Shown here one piece after another: positions 17,621-27,277 of a stretch of DNA of 64,000 nucleotides. The stretch is from Leptolyngbya iicbica LK (lineage in GTDB: Bacteria; Cyanobacteriota; Cyanobacteriia; Phormidesmidales; Phormidesmidaceae), in NCBI RefSeq assembly GCF_004212215.1, contig NZ_QVFV01000002.1:1167303-1231302 (forward strand), given 5' to 3'. Both the position numbers and the translations under genes were made by a program. Position 1 is the first letter of the stretch. Every line of letters begins with the position of its first letter. The notes under the pieces are model-generated. The model worked only from the letters and a program-made list of their open reading frames with translations. It was not told where the DNA came from and made no database searches.

Positions 17621-20554
17621 TCAAAAGCGTGTTGAGCGAATAAAACTGCTATTTCCAAATACTTTTTTCAAATCCTGTCGTAACCAGGAATATGCCAAAG
17701 AAGTAGCAGAACTATGACCGAAAAAGTATTCTTCTGACAACCCTCCACCCATCGGAGGATAGCGAATCCAAACTGCTGATTCAGGCCTTAAGATACCAAT
17801 TCGTTTCTGTACCCTATCTATTCGCTCCCGCTGAACATCACGAAAAGGCCCTTCTTGGGCATTGATCTCAACCGTGTTTGCCTTTTCCTTTGGCAGAGCT
17901 TCCAAAAACCAGTGAAATTGTGGGGGTTCTTCAGTATCCCAGCCATTATCTCCAGGTAGTGGCGAAAGATATCCTACTAATCGCGCTGGTAAGGTGGCCG
18001 CAATCTGAAACCCTGGCTTCAGTTCTAAAAACCAGGTTTCTACTATCTGTTGATAGATATCGAGAGCCGCCTGATAACCCATCTGAATTCTTTCTTGTAA
18101 ACGTTGCGGACTATATAGCTCCCAAAGACGTTTGCCTTGCGCCAAGTCTGGTCCAATCCAGGGTGAGAATAGATATGTTTGATTTTCCCTTCTCAATCGG
18201 TTTATCTCTTGGCGTAGATATTTGAGGTATAGAGTTTGTTGTCGTTTCCGAGTGCCAAAATCCGAAAGAGTAATCCAACAATTATGGTGAGTTGATTGGT
18301 CTTCAATATAGGCAAGAGCTTCATCTAAATTAGTAAGCGGTACTTTTTCCAAACCCCACCAATTTTGCCGAGCGTGGCTAAGGGTTTTCTCACGCCTAGC
18401 AATAGCCAATGTGGCTCGCCACGCTGCTTCGCGAATAAATGGTTCACTGTCGATTTCAAGACTGGGGAACTCTAACTTGCACCCAAGATGATTGCTCAGA
18501 CTATCGAGTGTCCACCGCCAAGCCCAAGCTGATTCATGGCTCGGTCGTGACATTTTTCCGTAAGTCCAATTGTTCCATTCCTGCGAATGACTGCTGTCCC
18601 AATGCATGGGTAAGTCAACAGTATCTCCTAAATTTTCAGAGCCTTTGTACCAAGCTGCTTGGAGATAATTTTGGGTTCCTGTTGTTATTCGCGTGCCCAC
18701 ACATGGTAGTGAGCCATCTTTTCGGGCAGGTGAAATTATTTTAGAGAGTTTTCCAAAGCCGTTTACCCAAGCTTGCATAGCCTGTTGCAGCTGTCGTCCA
18801 CACTGCTGAGCCGAAGGTAGTGGAGTTTCACGTGTTCCCCAACGGCTAGAACTAGCCATTACTATTTCTACAGCAAACGTTGGATACGTTTCAGCAATCG
18901 GTTCTAATAGTTGGGAAGCTAAATCATGGCTCAAAGTTGCTACTGCGATTACAAGTGGATAACGCCACTTTTCAAGACGCTCAGGGCTATGAACACAGTC
19001 TCCAATAATGGATGGGTCGTCAGCTAGGCTCTGAGCCGCAAACCATTCAGTCAAAATGGGTAACGGAAAGGAAATAACATCGCGCGATCGCGTTACTACT
19101 AACCCAACTTTTAGAAGAGGCTCCCAAACATTTTCGATTGATGCTAAATCTGCTGCTCTAACCCATCCATTGCTACTCTCAGTAGCGAGCACCGCAAGCT
19201 GCTGCAACAAAGGCATATAGTCATAAAAATTAACCTTTGCTCTTCTTAAAGCATCTCGTACTAACCACGAAAGTAACTCACCTTCAGAACGTAGAGCCTG
19301 AGCTGTGTTCTGCTGCAAATAATTGGCTAAAATCAATGTAAACAGGGGACGACGAATTGCATCTTTCACAGACTCAGTCCACCCTGAGACGGTCATTGCA
19401 ATTACTTTCTGCCCAGAGAGCCTCTCGATGAGTTCATATGCTTGCCGCTCAGATAATGGTGGGACTGGAATGTTAGCGCCTTTCACTAATTCATTCACGC
19501 ATGGAATAGGTCTGCTCGTGATCAAAACACTCGTTTTGGGTAAGGTGTCTGCTAGTACATAGGCCTCACTCAGTAGTTGACTTGCTAGCCGAGAATCAAC
19601 CTCATCAAGACCGTCTAAAAAAATAGAGACTCCTTGTACTTCAAAATCTCCAAGACCCGATGCTTCGGTCTCAACTATTTCTTCTAGAAAGTCACCTTTC
19701 TGCAATTGCCCTGATTCTATATAGATAGGGATAGGTGCTTTTGGATTGTCGATAGCTTCTGCGAGAGTGAGTTGAAATAGGCGCTGAGCTATTAGCGTCT
19801 TACCAAGTCCCAATTCACCAGTCAATACATGCACACTGCCAGACTTAAGGGTCAGAGAATCGGGAGGATTCCCTAAAGATTGATCCTCCGCCAGCGCAAT
19901 GGCTGTTTCTCGACTCGCGACCGCAATACGAAAGCGCTCAATACACGATGCTCTTGCCTTTCTTTGAAGTTTCTTGAACCTAGTAATTCGATCTTGAAAA
20001 GAAATCTCATGACCTGATGTAGATAACAAGTGCTTATTTTCACTAAAGTTGGCTTCTAAGATCTCTCGGACTCTGTTGACTCGTTCTATTTGAAAGTTAG
20101 AAATCTCTTTGAGTAAGTTGCGATAATCCCAAAGATCTCTTTGAATATCAAAAGTCAGCTTTTCCTGAACAATCTTCTGAATTGTTTTTTCCGGATAGCT
20201 GCCCTTCTTTTCCTGCAAAAAGAAGAAAATCAGACGATCATATTCAAGATACTGCTCATGTTTGATGAATTGATCAAGAGTATGCTTGACTTTCTCGGCG
20301 CTTGTAGTTGCAGTGACCTGAATGCAAATCCTAGCTGCCTTATCTACTAAATCAATACCAGGATGGTTGTTATTGTCCTCAACGTAATTGACATTCTCTA
20401 AGTTCCAGCCGTAAATCTCATTAAGTATAGGTATCAGGATGGTTTCAGCCGCCTTGTTAAGATCTGTCCGCCCTATTGACGCCTCACCTTTGATCTCAGT
20501 CACAAAGCGAGACATTAACTGAATTACACGCTTTAGCGAGATCTCAAGGTTCAT
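17621..20554 (-). CDS. SMEK-NACHT STAND-family ATPase, probable anti-phage defence protein
   Basis: A 977-residue multidomain protein. Residues about 1-90 match the SMEK domain (ETILIPILNEIYGWNLENVN, then ARICIQVTATTSAEKVKHTL). Then comes a NACHT-type NTPase with Walker A GELGLGKT near residue 245 and the Walker B FLDGLDEVD near 312, including the LDGLDE signature. The rest is a long helical region with no recognisable effector motif, probably the sensor. STAND/NACHT proteins of this layout are known or predicted prokaryotic immune proteins. The start ATG 20554 is chosen because GAGG lies 7 bases upstream; a TTG at 20566 is the alternative. It sits next to a toxin-antitoxin pair, and the gene is richer in A/T than its neighbours, as expected for transferred DNA. 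Confidence 0.82.
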   Translation of the reverse strand: MNLEISLKRVIQLMSRFVTEIKGEASIGRTDLNKAAETILIPILNEIYGWNLENVNYVEDNNNHPGIDLVDKAARICIQVTATTSAEKVKHTLDQFIKHEQYLEYDRLIFFFLQEKKGSYPEKTIQKIVQEKLTFDIQRDLWDYRNLLKEISNFQIERVNRVREILEANFSENKHLLSTSGHEISFQDRITRFKKLQRKARASCIERFRIAVASRETAIALAEDQSLGNPPDSLTLKSGSVHVLTGELGLGKTLIAQRLFQLTLAEAIDNPKAPIPIYIESGQLQKGDFLEEIVETEASGLGDFEVQGVSIFLDGLDEVDSRLASQLLSEAYVLADTLPKTSVLITSRPIPCVNELVKGANIPVPPLSERQAYELIERLSGQKVIAMTVSGWTESVKDAIRRPLFTLILANYLQQNTAQALRSEGELLSWLVRDALRRAKVNFYDYMPLLQQLAVLATESSNGWVRAADLASIENVWEPLLKVGLVVTRSRDVISFPLPILTEWFAAQSLADDPSIIGDCVHSPERLEKWRYPLVIAVATLSHDLASQLLEPIAETYPTFAVEIVMASSSRWGTRETPLPSAQQCGRQLQQAMQAWVNGFGKLSKIISPARKDGSLPCVGTRITTGTQNYLQAAWYKGSENLGDTVDLPMHWDSSHSQEWNNWTYGKMSRPSHESAWAWRWTLDSLSNHLGCKLEFPSLEIDSEPFIREAAWRATLAIARREKTLSHARQNWWGLEKVPLTNLDEALAYIEDQSTHHNCWITLSDFGTRKRQQTLYLKYLRQEINRLRRENQTYLFSPWIGPDLAQGKRLWELYSPQRLQERIQMGYQAALDIYQQIVETWFLELKPGFQIAATLPARLVGYLSPLPGDNGWDTEEPPQFHWFLEALPKEKANTVEINAQEGPFRDVQRERIDRVQKRIGILRPESAVWIRYPPMGGGLSEEYFFGHSSATSLAYSWLRQDLKKVFGNSSFIRSTRF

Positions 20555-20663
20555 CAATAGCCTCAACTGATCAAACTTACGAGCTACTAAGCAGTACCTT
20601 GCTGCTAGTCAGGATTGTAGCTATTTCAAGCAGCGATCGCCTTTTAACATCAAAAAACATCAA

Positions 20664-20702
20664 AGCCGCTTGAAGTTTGATAAATCTAAGCGGCTGTCTC
20701 GA
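20664..20702 (-). terminator. rho-independent terminator of the minus-strand gene ending at 20703
   Basis: AGCCGCTT (20664-20671) pairs with AAGCGGCT (20688-20695). Read on the minus strand the stem is followed by TTTGATGTTTTTTG. It starts a few bases past the stop codon at 20703 and so supports the reality of that gene. Confidence 0.7.
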
Positions 20703-21014
20703 TTAATCCAGGAAGCGATCGCGCCTCAACAGGCTAAACACCTCACCCTGCTCTGGCGTAATCAAAATCCCCGACTCCGGAATCGCGATCGCCTGACTCC
20801 ACGTCGCTTGCTCCGCATACTGGAGTTTGTGCAACCTATGGATGACAGACCGCACCCCCTCCGGCGAACCATCACCAGATGCAACAACCGCTCTCGCTCC
20901 GGCTGAGACATCGTATTCGCGAGCAATACGGGTCAGATATTTAACCCATCGCGATCGTCCAGGCAAGTCAAAACCGTTACATCTTGTTGACCGATGGGCC
21001 GTGTTCTTTGCCAA
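20703..21014 (-). CDS. conserved hypothetical protein, possibly 5'-truncated
   Basis: About 103 residues ending EQGEVFSLLRRDRFLD. The segments RWVKYLTRIAREYDV, VVASGDGSPEGVRSVIHRL and KLQYAEQATWS look like a genuine protein. There is no ATG: the frame begins at TTG 21014 with an upstream in-frame stop, so either it uses an alternative start or its 5' end was lost. A terminator lies just beyond the stop codon. The family is unknown to me. Confidence 0.55.
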   Translation of the reverse strand: MAKNTAHRSTRCNGFDLPGRSRWVKYLTRIAREYDVSAGARAVVASGDGSPEGVRSVIHRLHKLQYAEQATWSQAIAIPESGILITPEQGEVFSLLRRDRFLD

Positions 21015-21165
21015 TTTTCAGATGCCGTCAGGCGATTGTTCCTCTGGTTTAGCGGAACTGTGGGTGGTGCGGAGCCCGGATTATCTTTCTCGGTTTAATC
21101 CCTGTCCGGACTCCCCCCTCAGAACTGAGCTATTCTGATGCTATTTGTCTGCCCCGGCAACTCCC

Positions 21166-21788
21166 ATGGTCACCATTCCCCTCCCCGATGCCCAGTTAAT
21201 GACCTTTGCCGAATTCATCGACTGGAAGCCCGATAACCGTCGCTACGAGCTGCACCACGGCACCCCCATCGAAAGGCAACCCACTGGCGATCACGAAGCA
21301 GTCATTTCCTTTCTCAATTTGGCCTTACTGCTAGAGGTACATCGGTTACAACAGCCCTTCTTGCTGCCTAAACAAGCCCTGGTGAAACTGCCCGACGAAG
21401 ACACCGCTTATCTACCGGATGTCGTGCTGCTCAATCGCCCGGCCTTGACCTACGAACCCCTCTGGAAAAAAGCCTCGACAGTCACCCAGGGAACCTCCGC
21501 GCCCCTCGTGATCGAAGTCGTCAGCACGAACTGGCGCGATGATTACGGCAAAAAGTTGGTGGATTATGAAAGCTTAGGGATTCCAGAATATTGGATTGTC
21601 GATTATCTGGGGTTGGGCGGACGACGCTATATTGGGAGCCCCAAACAGCCAACTCTATCGATTTGTGCCTCGTCGAAGATGAATATCAAGTGACCCAGTT
21701 TCGCGGCAGTGATACCATTCGCTCCCCACTGTTTCCTGAGCTTGAGCTAACGGCTGACATTATTTTTCAAGCGGGAGCCTTAGGCTGA
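21166..21788 (+). pseudogene. Uma2-family endonuclease, frameshifted
   Basis: A DUF820/Uma2 PD-(D/E)xK-fold protein. The first frame runs from about 21166 (an in-frame Met at 21145 precedes it) through AYLPDVVLLNRP, PLVIEVVST and GIPEYWIVDYLG. Near 21660 the homology moves to the frame one base earlier, which continues VEDEYQVTQFRGSDTIRSP to a stop codon at 21788. A one-base deletion explains it. The catalytic Asp and the E-x-V of the core lie before the break, so a truncated product could be partly folded. Confidence 0.8.
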
Positions 21789-21970
21789 GCAGGCTGACTC
21801 AAGCCTGGTTTATTCAGCATCGATTTTCCCAATTGCATCAAGGGGGGGCCGGTTTTATCAAGGCGGCGGGCGATCGCCGAAAGATGAGAGGCCCGTATCG
21901 CCCCTCTCTCTAAGATGCTGCCTGCCCCCCCTCATCTAAACTAAAAGCAGCCGACCTTAGTGATTTTCTC

Positions 21971-22543
21971 ATGGTCAATACCGCTACCCAGCCACTCACC
22001 TTTGAGGATTATCTGGCCTATGACGACGGCACGGATAACCGCTACGAACTGGTGGATGGCCAACTTGTGGTCAGAAATCCATCGCATATAGAACATCTCC
22101 TGATTACACAGTTTTTAGAAGAGCAACTTGATCTCGAAATTCACCGTCTCGGCTTGCCCTAGCTGACCTTTCGCGAAGCCGGAGTCAGAACCGGATTCAA
22201 CAAATCGCGTCTCGCCGACCTGTGTGTGGTCACCCGCGAGCAAGTCAAAGAACTGCTGGGGCAATCCGCAGTCTTTCAAACGCCACCGCAACTCATCGTC
22301 GAAGTGGTGAGACCCGACTCCATCACTCGTGACTACCGCTACAAACGGTCTGAATACGCCGCCATTGAAGTGCCCGAATATTGGATTGTTGACCCGCTCA
22401 CGGCCAAAGTCACCGTACTCCAGTGGGAAGAAGGATTTTACGAAGAAACTGTATTCGCGGGTGAGCAAGCGATCGCCTCTCCCACTCTTCCCGAACTCAC
22501 CCTCTCGGTCGCCCAGCTATTAGCTGCGGGCACTCTGGCCTAA
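21971..22543 (+). pseudogene. Uma2-family endonuclease with in-frame TAG
   Basis: A complete Uma2 protein of about 190 codons apart from a TAG at 22160-22162 after HRLGLP. Upstream are FEDYLAYDDGTDNRYELVDG, downstream LADLCVVTREQV, LIVEVVRPDS and VPEYWIVDPL. The stop codon precedes the catalytic residues, so the gene is probably inactive. The usual residue at that place may be Trp (TGG to TAG). Confidence 0.82.
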
Positions 22544-22688
22544 TAGATATTCAGGTTTGAAGCCTTTCTCCCGCTGGGAGAGAGGTTTGGAGAGAGGGCA
22601 AAATCAGACTGTCGAAGCGACGCTTTAAAATAGGGGCGATCGCCGATCACCTGTCCCTCTTCACTCGCCAACCTGGCGACCAAGTTCC

Positions 22689-23291
22689 ATGATTGCCAGC
22701 TCTGACCGCATCCATCTTTCCCCCGAAGCGTATCTGGAATGGGAAGCCCAGCAGTCCATCAAATACGAATATCTGCATGGCGAAGCCTACGCCATGACCG
22801 GCGGCACCTTGGCCCACAACGATATTGCCGTCAATCTCACGACTTTGCTCAAAAATCACCTGCGCGGCGGTCGCTGTAAGGTTCGCATGGCCGATGCCAA
22901 AGTGGGCGTCACGGCGAAAGGTCCGTTCTTCTATCCCGATGTGTTAGTGACCTGCAACGATGCCGATCGCACCGCCAAAACCCTCGTGCAGCATCCATGT
23001 CTGATTATTGAGGTCTTGTCGCCGGGAACGGAGGGCTATGACCGGGGCGAAAAGTTTAGGCAGTATCGCCAGCTCGACTCTTTGCAAGAATACGTTTTAG
23101 TCGATGCTGAGCGGATGGGCGTTGAAGTTTATCGACTCAATGCCGCCCAAAAATGGGAGCTAACGCCCTATTTTCCCGAAGCGAATGGGTCAGCAGAATC
23201 TTTGATGGTTGACTTTTTTAGTGTTGGTTTTCAATGTGCGATCGCTGCCATCTATGAAGACGTTGAGTTTTCGGCATTGCTGAATGGGTAG
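22689..23291 (+). CDS. Uma2-family endonuclease (DUF820), intact
   Basis: A 200-residue protein with the PD-(D/E)xK core: YEYLHGEAYAMTGG near the N-terminus, FYPDVLVTCND (catalytic Asp), CLIIEVLSPGTEGYDRG (Glu and following residues), and LQEYVLVDAERMGVEVYR. Uma2 proteins are very numerous in cyanobacteria and their biological role is poorly known. It is the third Uma2 gene in 2.1 kb and the only intact one. Confidence 0.85.
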   Translation: MIASSDRIHLSPEAYLEWEAQQSIKYEYLHGEAYAMTGGTLAHNDIAVNLTTLLKNHLRGGRCKVRMADAKVGVTAKGPFFYPDVLVTCNDADRTAKTLVQHPCLIIEVLSPGTEGYDRGEKFRQYRQLDSLQEYVLVDAERMGVEVYRLNAAQKWELTPYFPEANGSAESLMVDFFSVGFQCAIAAIYEDVEFSALLNG

Positions 23292-23531
23292 ATGATTTTT
23301 GAAGGAGGTTTAGGTGATCGCGCGGCACAAACGCAGGATTTTGTGGGCACAGAATAAGTTCTAGCGGTGCTGCTGGTATGTCACTGACGGTTGGCCGGTC
23401 GAGCCCCCATGCATCAACGTTGCCGACCAGGTCATAAGTAAGCCGCACATGACGCCGGGGAAAGGTGAAAGCAGTTGCTTTCGGCACTATAGCGCCGCGT
23501 AGATAGCTCCGGACATCCCCATGCTGCGAAA

Positions 23532-25041
23532 CAAAGGGCTTAAGCCGAATGGCACTGACATAAGAGCGTAAAAAAGGCTTCAAGCGCTTGATCTGTAAGA
23601 ATCAAAGCGTCGAAGCCCATAACGTTGCCTCTATGATGTCGAATCGTGCGGAAATCCTCAAGGAGAAATATCAGGACAGTATCGGTCTGCCCTTTGCTGA
23701 AGTGCTCTCGGAAGCTGAGATTCAGGCGGTACTCGAGGAGCAAGGAGTCACCTATCGTCGTGTCCTCTACACCCCTATGGTTGTGCTGTGGAGTTGGCTC
23801 TCCCAAGTGCTCGATCCAGATAGCAGTCTCAGCCATGCCGTCAAGCGGGTCGTGACCTGGATGCGCCTAGCGGGAGCGGTGCCCCCATCAGCAGATACCG
23901 GGGGCTACAGTAAAGCGCGTCAACGTTTGCCCGAGTCCATTTTCCCGCCCCTTTTGCAGCGGGTCGCGAAGGCTTTACAGCAGCAAGGATCTCCCGCGCA
24001 GCGGTGGTGTGGTCGCACCGTGAAGGCGTTTGATGCGACGACGGTCTTGATGAGTGATACTGAGGCGAATCAACAGGCTTATCCGCAGCACCGCAATCAA
24101 ACCGGTGGGTGTGGTTTTCCCATTCTCCGGCTGCAAGTGTGGTTTGGTGTGACGACGGGTGCCGTCCTGGCGGTCGCCATGGCCCCCTTTCGGGTGAGTG
24201 AATGGCGCTTAGCTCGCCAACTTTATCAGCGGCTGCGCCCGGAGGATGTCGTCGTGGCCGATTCGGCCTATGGCACCTATGTGGCTCTCGCCTGGGTGGC
24301 TTTGAGGGGAGCCGATGCCGTCTTTCGCAAGCATCATCAGCGTCGCTGTGACTTCAGGCGGGGCAAAAAATTGGGCATTGGTGACCACACCGTCCGTTGG
24401 CAGCGTCCGAAACGATGCCCTCAGGCGCTTGCTCAGGAGGAGTTTGAGGCTTTGCCCGAGGGGCTGGAGGTGCGAGAAGTCACGCTCTCGATTCAGGTAC
24501 CTGGGTTTCGTCCGACCAACTTTGTCGTCGTGACCACGCTGACGGACTCCCAACGTTATCCCAAAGCTCAATTAGCTGAACTCTATCTGCTCCGCTGGCA
24601 GGCCACCGAAGTCAATCTCAGGCATCTCAAAACCACTTTGGGCATGGAGATGATTGCGGCCAAAACCCCTGCGATGGTCACCAAGAGTATTTGGGTGCAT
24701 CTGTTGGCCTACAATCTATTGCGGACCTTGATGTGGGACGCGACTGCCCATTCCCAGGTCGAGGCCTTACGGCTCTCCCTACAAGGGACGCGGCAACAAT
24801 TTAACCACTTCCGACCCGAGTTCCTGCATCTAGCGACGACTGAACGACAGCAAGGCTACCAAGCACTATTAAGCGCTGTGCAAGCGTTGATCATTCCCTT
24901 TCGACCCAACCGTTCAGAACCTCGAGTCGTCAAGCGCCGTCCTAAACCGTTTCCCAAAATGAAGGAAACTCGCTCCGTCCTGAAAGCTAGATTAGTAGCT
25001 TGATACAGCTTATGTCAGTGCCATTCGGCTTAAGCCCCTTG
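23532..25041 (+). mobile_element. complete IS4-family insertion sequence
   Basis: A 1.51-kb element bounded by inverted repeats. The left end 23532-23564 and right end 25009-25041 match over 33 bases with one mismatch, including a perfect 29-base core beginning GGGCTTAAGCCGAATGG. One transposase gene fills the inside. I see no clear target-site duplication, so the insertion may be old or the flanks rearranged. It lies beside an IS1 transposase remnant. Confidence 0.88.
23633..25003 (+). CDS. IS4-family transposase
   Basis: A DDE transposase of about 456 residues. The first Asp is in RTVKAFDATTVLMSD, the second in VVVADSAYGTYVAL, and the IS4 YREK-like region is LYLLRWQATEVNLRHLKTTL. The start is one of two adjacent ATGs (23633 or 23636). 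It is full length and looks intact, so the element may still move. Confidence 0.9.
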   Translation: MMSNRAEILKEKYQDSIGLPFAEVLSEAEIQAVLEEQGVTYRRVLYTPMVVLWSWLSQVLDPDSSLSHAVKRVVTWMRLAGAVPPSADTGGYSKARQRLPESIFPPLLQRVAKALQQQGSPAQRWCGRTVKAFDATTVLMSDTEANQQAYPQHRNQTGGCGFPILRLQVWFGVTTGAVLAVAMAPFRVSEWRLARQLYQRLRPEDVVVADSAYGTYVALAWVALRGADAVFRKHHQRRCDFRRGKKLGIGDHTVRWQRPKRCPQALAQEEFEALPEGLEVREVTLSIQVPGFRPTNFVVVTTLTDSQRYPKAQLAELYLLRWQATEVNLRHLKTTLGMEMIAAKTPAMVTKSIWVHLLAYNLLRTLMWDATAHSQVEALRLSLQGTRQQFNHFRPEFLHLATTERQQGYQALLSAVQALIIPFRPNRSEPRVVKRRPKPFPKMKETRSVLKARLVA

Positions 25042-25072
25042 CCTGTTGGTACCTTACTGCGGACTGCTATGT

Positions 25073-25190
25073 CTAGCACGACTCAACCGGCATACATTTT
25101 GCTACGCCAAGGCAATTGGGATGCTGGGCTATGCCATCCGCCTGTTGCTGCACTATCTAAATTTTCGAACGGTCCTAATCCCCCCCAGAT
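25073..25190 (+). pseudogene. IS1-family transposase C-terminal remnant
   Basis: The translated stretch LARLNRHTFCYAKAIGMLGY followed by AIRLLLHYLNFRTV matches the conserved C-terminus of IS1 transposase InsB. The rest of the gene is absent: the IS4-type element lies directly upstream. A fragment only. Confidence 0.75.
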
Positions 25191-25494
25191 CATTCATCGA
25201 TCCAGCAACGACGGCGATGAAACGTAGACATCACGGTTGTTGACGATGAACGGTGGGCGGATGCCATTAATTCAGAAGAACGGGGTGAATTTGGGGTAGT
25301 CCATCTAGTCGGGGGCTTTAACCTCTTGAACGCTGAATCATTCATCCCTCACATCAGCAATGCCAGCGATCGCTCCGCCCTGGAACATCTCCTACGACTC
25401 CCACAATATCGGCATCGTAGGAGATGTTCGCCAGCGCGTTGCCGTTCCGGAAGCATCCCCACTCGATGGCCGGTTCCGCCACCCATAGACGGCA
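25191..25494. other. intergenic remnant region with a 14-bp inverted repeat
   Basis: No intact gene. Protein-like but disconnected frames occur on the plus strand (such as GEFGVVHLVGGFNLLNAE). AACATCTCCTACGA (25384-25397) and its exact complement (25415-25428) form a possible stem behind the minus-strand oxidoreductase gene, without a T-run. Confidence 0.45.
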
Positions 25495-27078
25495 TTAAGA
25501 CACCCCGAGCAATTCACTACTGGCGGGCGATGGGGGGGAGGCGGGCGCTGTCGGCTGCCGCACCGATCGCCCGGTGATCAATTCCACCACATCCATGCCG
25601 TTGCTAATCACGCCCGGTACGCTGGGATAACCCGCCGAAGCCCCCACGAGATAGAGATTGGGCAACTCAGTGGTGTAGCCCAGGCGATGGAGACCGACCT
25701 GTTGGGGAATCAGCTTCGCCCCGTAAATGTTGCCTTGGGGTTGACCGAGATAGTGCTCGCTCGTGGTCGGCGTGCCGTAAACCTTCAGGCGGGCATAGGC
25801 ATCCACATCAGGAATCAGATCGCGCACGCTGGTCATCACTTGCTGGTAAACCTCGCGTTTTTGGGCTTTGTAGGCGGCGAGATCGCGCTCCCGCAGTTGG
25901 GCAAAGGGCTCATAGGGGCACACCGTCGCAATTTCCAGCACGTGATGTCCGGGGGGAGCCATGCCCGGTTCGGTGGATTTCAACGTGGGGCAAGAGAGGA
26001 AAATCCACGGATGGCTCAGGTCGCCCTGGAGCTGTTTTTGGTATTCGCGGTTCAGATCGCCGGTGGGATAGTACCAGATATTCCAGTTGCCCAGGCCATA
26101 GCGCTCGGGCTCAAAGCGATCGTCCAGTCCCAGATAAATGTTGAACGCACTGGCGGAATACTCATAGTCGGTGAGACGGCGAGTTTCCCGCTGGCTGAGG
26201 GCCTGGGGCGAGTGCATCAAATTCACGGTGAGCTTGGGATCGAGATCGCTGATGTAAGCCTGATCCGCTTGATAGGCGGTGCCGCCCGCGACGACGTACT
26301 GCACTTGGCCCTGCGCCACCTCAATATGTTCCACCGGGGTCATCAGCTTGACGAATCCGCCGCCAGTGGTGATGGCATCCACAATGGTGTCGACAAAATG
26401 CTTGAAGTGGTGCTTGGGATAGTAGGCCCCTTCGGAATAGTCCCAAACCAGGGCCGTGTGGGTGATCAGGGCAATTTCGTTGGGCGGTAGGGCGTAGTCG
26501 CCACTTTGACCCGCCAGCAGGTTTTGCAACGTGGGGGAGAGACCGATGCGATCGTACAGATCTTGCAAGGTCCAGTGACGTTTGGTGTAAAGCTGCCAGT
26601 ATTGGGGCAACTTCAGCCAGTCAGACCATTTGCGGTCATACCAGTTGACCTCTTGCCCCAGGGCAGCCATTTCTGTGTGCAGTTGCTGAATGGTGTCGCA
26701 ATAGCGGTTAATGGCGTCGGTTTCCTGGGGAAAGGTGTCGATGAGCCGAGTCCGCAGGTTTTCCCAGCCGAGGGGAATCTTGAAGTCGACTTCGGGGGTA
26801 ATGATGCGATCGATGCCCTCTGGATCGAGGGAGTTGAAGGCAACGGCGCGATCGAGGTAGCTCAAAAATTGCCCGATCGCTTGATGCGGTGCACACTGCG
26901 AGATGTAGTGAACATCGGCACAGAAACGGTAATGACCGTAGTCAAAGGTGTGACAACAGCCTCCCGGTAAATAGTGCTTTTCTAACACGGCTACGCGATA
27001 GCCCTGACGAGTTAAGCCAGCGGCAGCGGCGAGTCCCCCGAGTCCAGCTCCCAAGATGACGAAATCAAAGGTTTCCAT
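25495..27078 (-). CDS. FAD-dependent phytoene dehydrogenase/retinol saturase-like oxidoreductase
   Basis: A 527-residue flavoprotein. The N-terminal dinucleotide-binding motif is FVILGAGLGGLAAAAGLTRQ followed by VLEKHYLPGGCCHTF, and the C-terminal FAD contact is NLYLVGASAGYPSVPGVISNG. It belongs to the CrtI/CrtO/CrtISO/RetSat superfamily. The exact substrate (carotenoid, retinoid or other polyene) cannot be read from the sequence. The start 27078 is supported by GGAGGAAAATT; an upstream Met at 27096 is less likely. Confidence 0.85.
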   Translation of the reverse strand: METFDFVILGAGLGGLAAAAGLTRQGYRVAVLEKHYLPGGCCHTFDYGHYRFCADVHYISQCAPHQAIGQFLSYLDRAVAFNSLDPEGIDRIITPEVDFKIPLGWENLRTRLIDTFPQETDAINRYCDTIQQLHTEMAALGQEVNWYDRKWSDWLKLPQYWQLYTKRHWTLQDLYDRIGLSPTLQNLLAGQSGDYALPPNEIALITHTALVWDYSEGAYYPKHHFKHFVDTIVDAITTGGGFVKLMTPVEHIEVAQGQVQYVVAGGTAYQADQAYISDLDPKLTVNLMHSPQALSQRETRRLTDYEYSASAFNIYLGLDDRFEPERYGLGNWNIWYYPTGDLNREYQKQLQGDLSHPWIFLSCPTLKSTEPGMAPPGHHVLEIATVCPYEPFAQLRERDLAAYKAQKREVYQQVMTSVRDLIPDVDAYARLKVYGTPTTSEHYLGQPQGNIYGAKLIPQQVGLHRLGYTTELPNLYLVGASAGYPSVPGVISNGMDVVELITGRSVRQPTAPASPPSPASSELLGVS

Positions 27079-27277
27079 AATTTTCCTCCGACGCAATTTT
27101 GAGTTTCTAAATCAACAACCTCTGGGGGCTGAAGGCGATCGCGGCTCCTGGTCTCCGACGGCTGCCATCGTTGCTAGCCGCTAGGGCCACGCGGCGAGCC
27201 TCCTGGTGAAATGCTTGAATGCATCCTTCATCCCGTTAGGCAAACCCTGTTCCCGGAGGGCGCATCGCCATACGCCC

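Noticed and set aside
17102..22162. Idea that TAG is a sense codon here (stop suppression)
   Set aside because: Only the PIN gene and a Uma2 gene are affected, while many other genes end in TAG. Pseudogene decay is simpler.
25384..25428. Inverted repeat as terminator of the oxidoreductase gene
   Set aside because: It has no T-run and lies 67 bases past the stop codon in a remnant zone, so I recorded it only within the region note.
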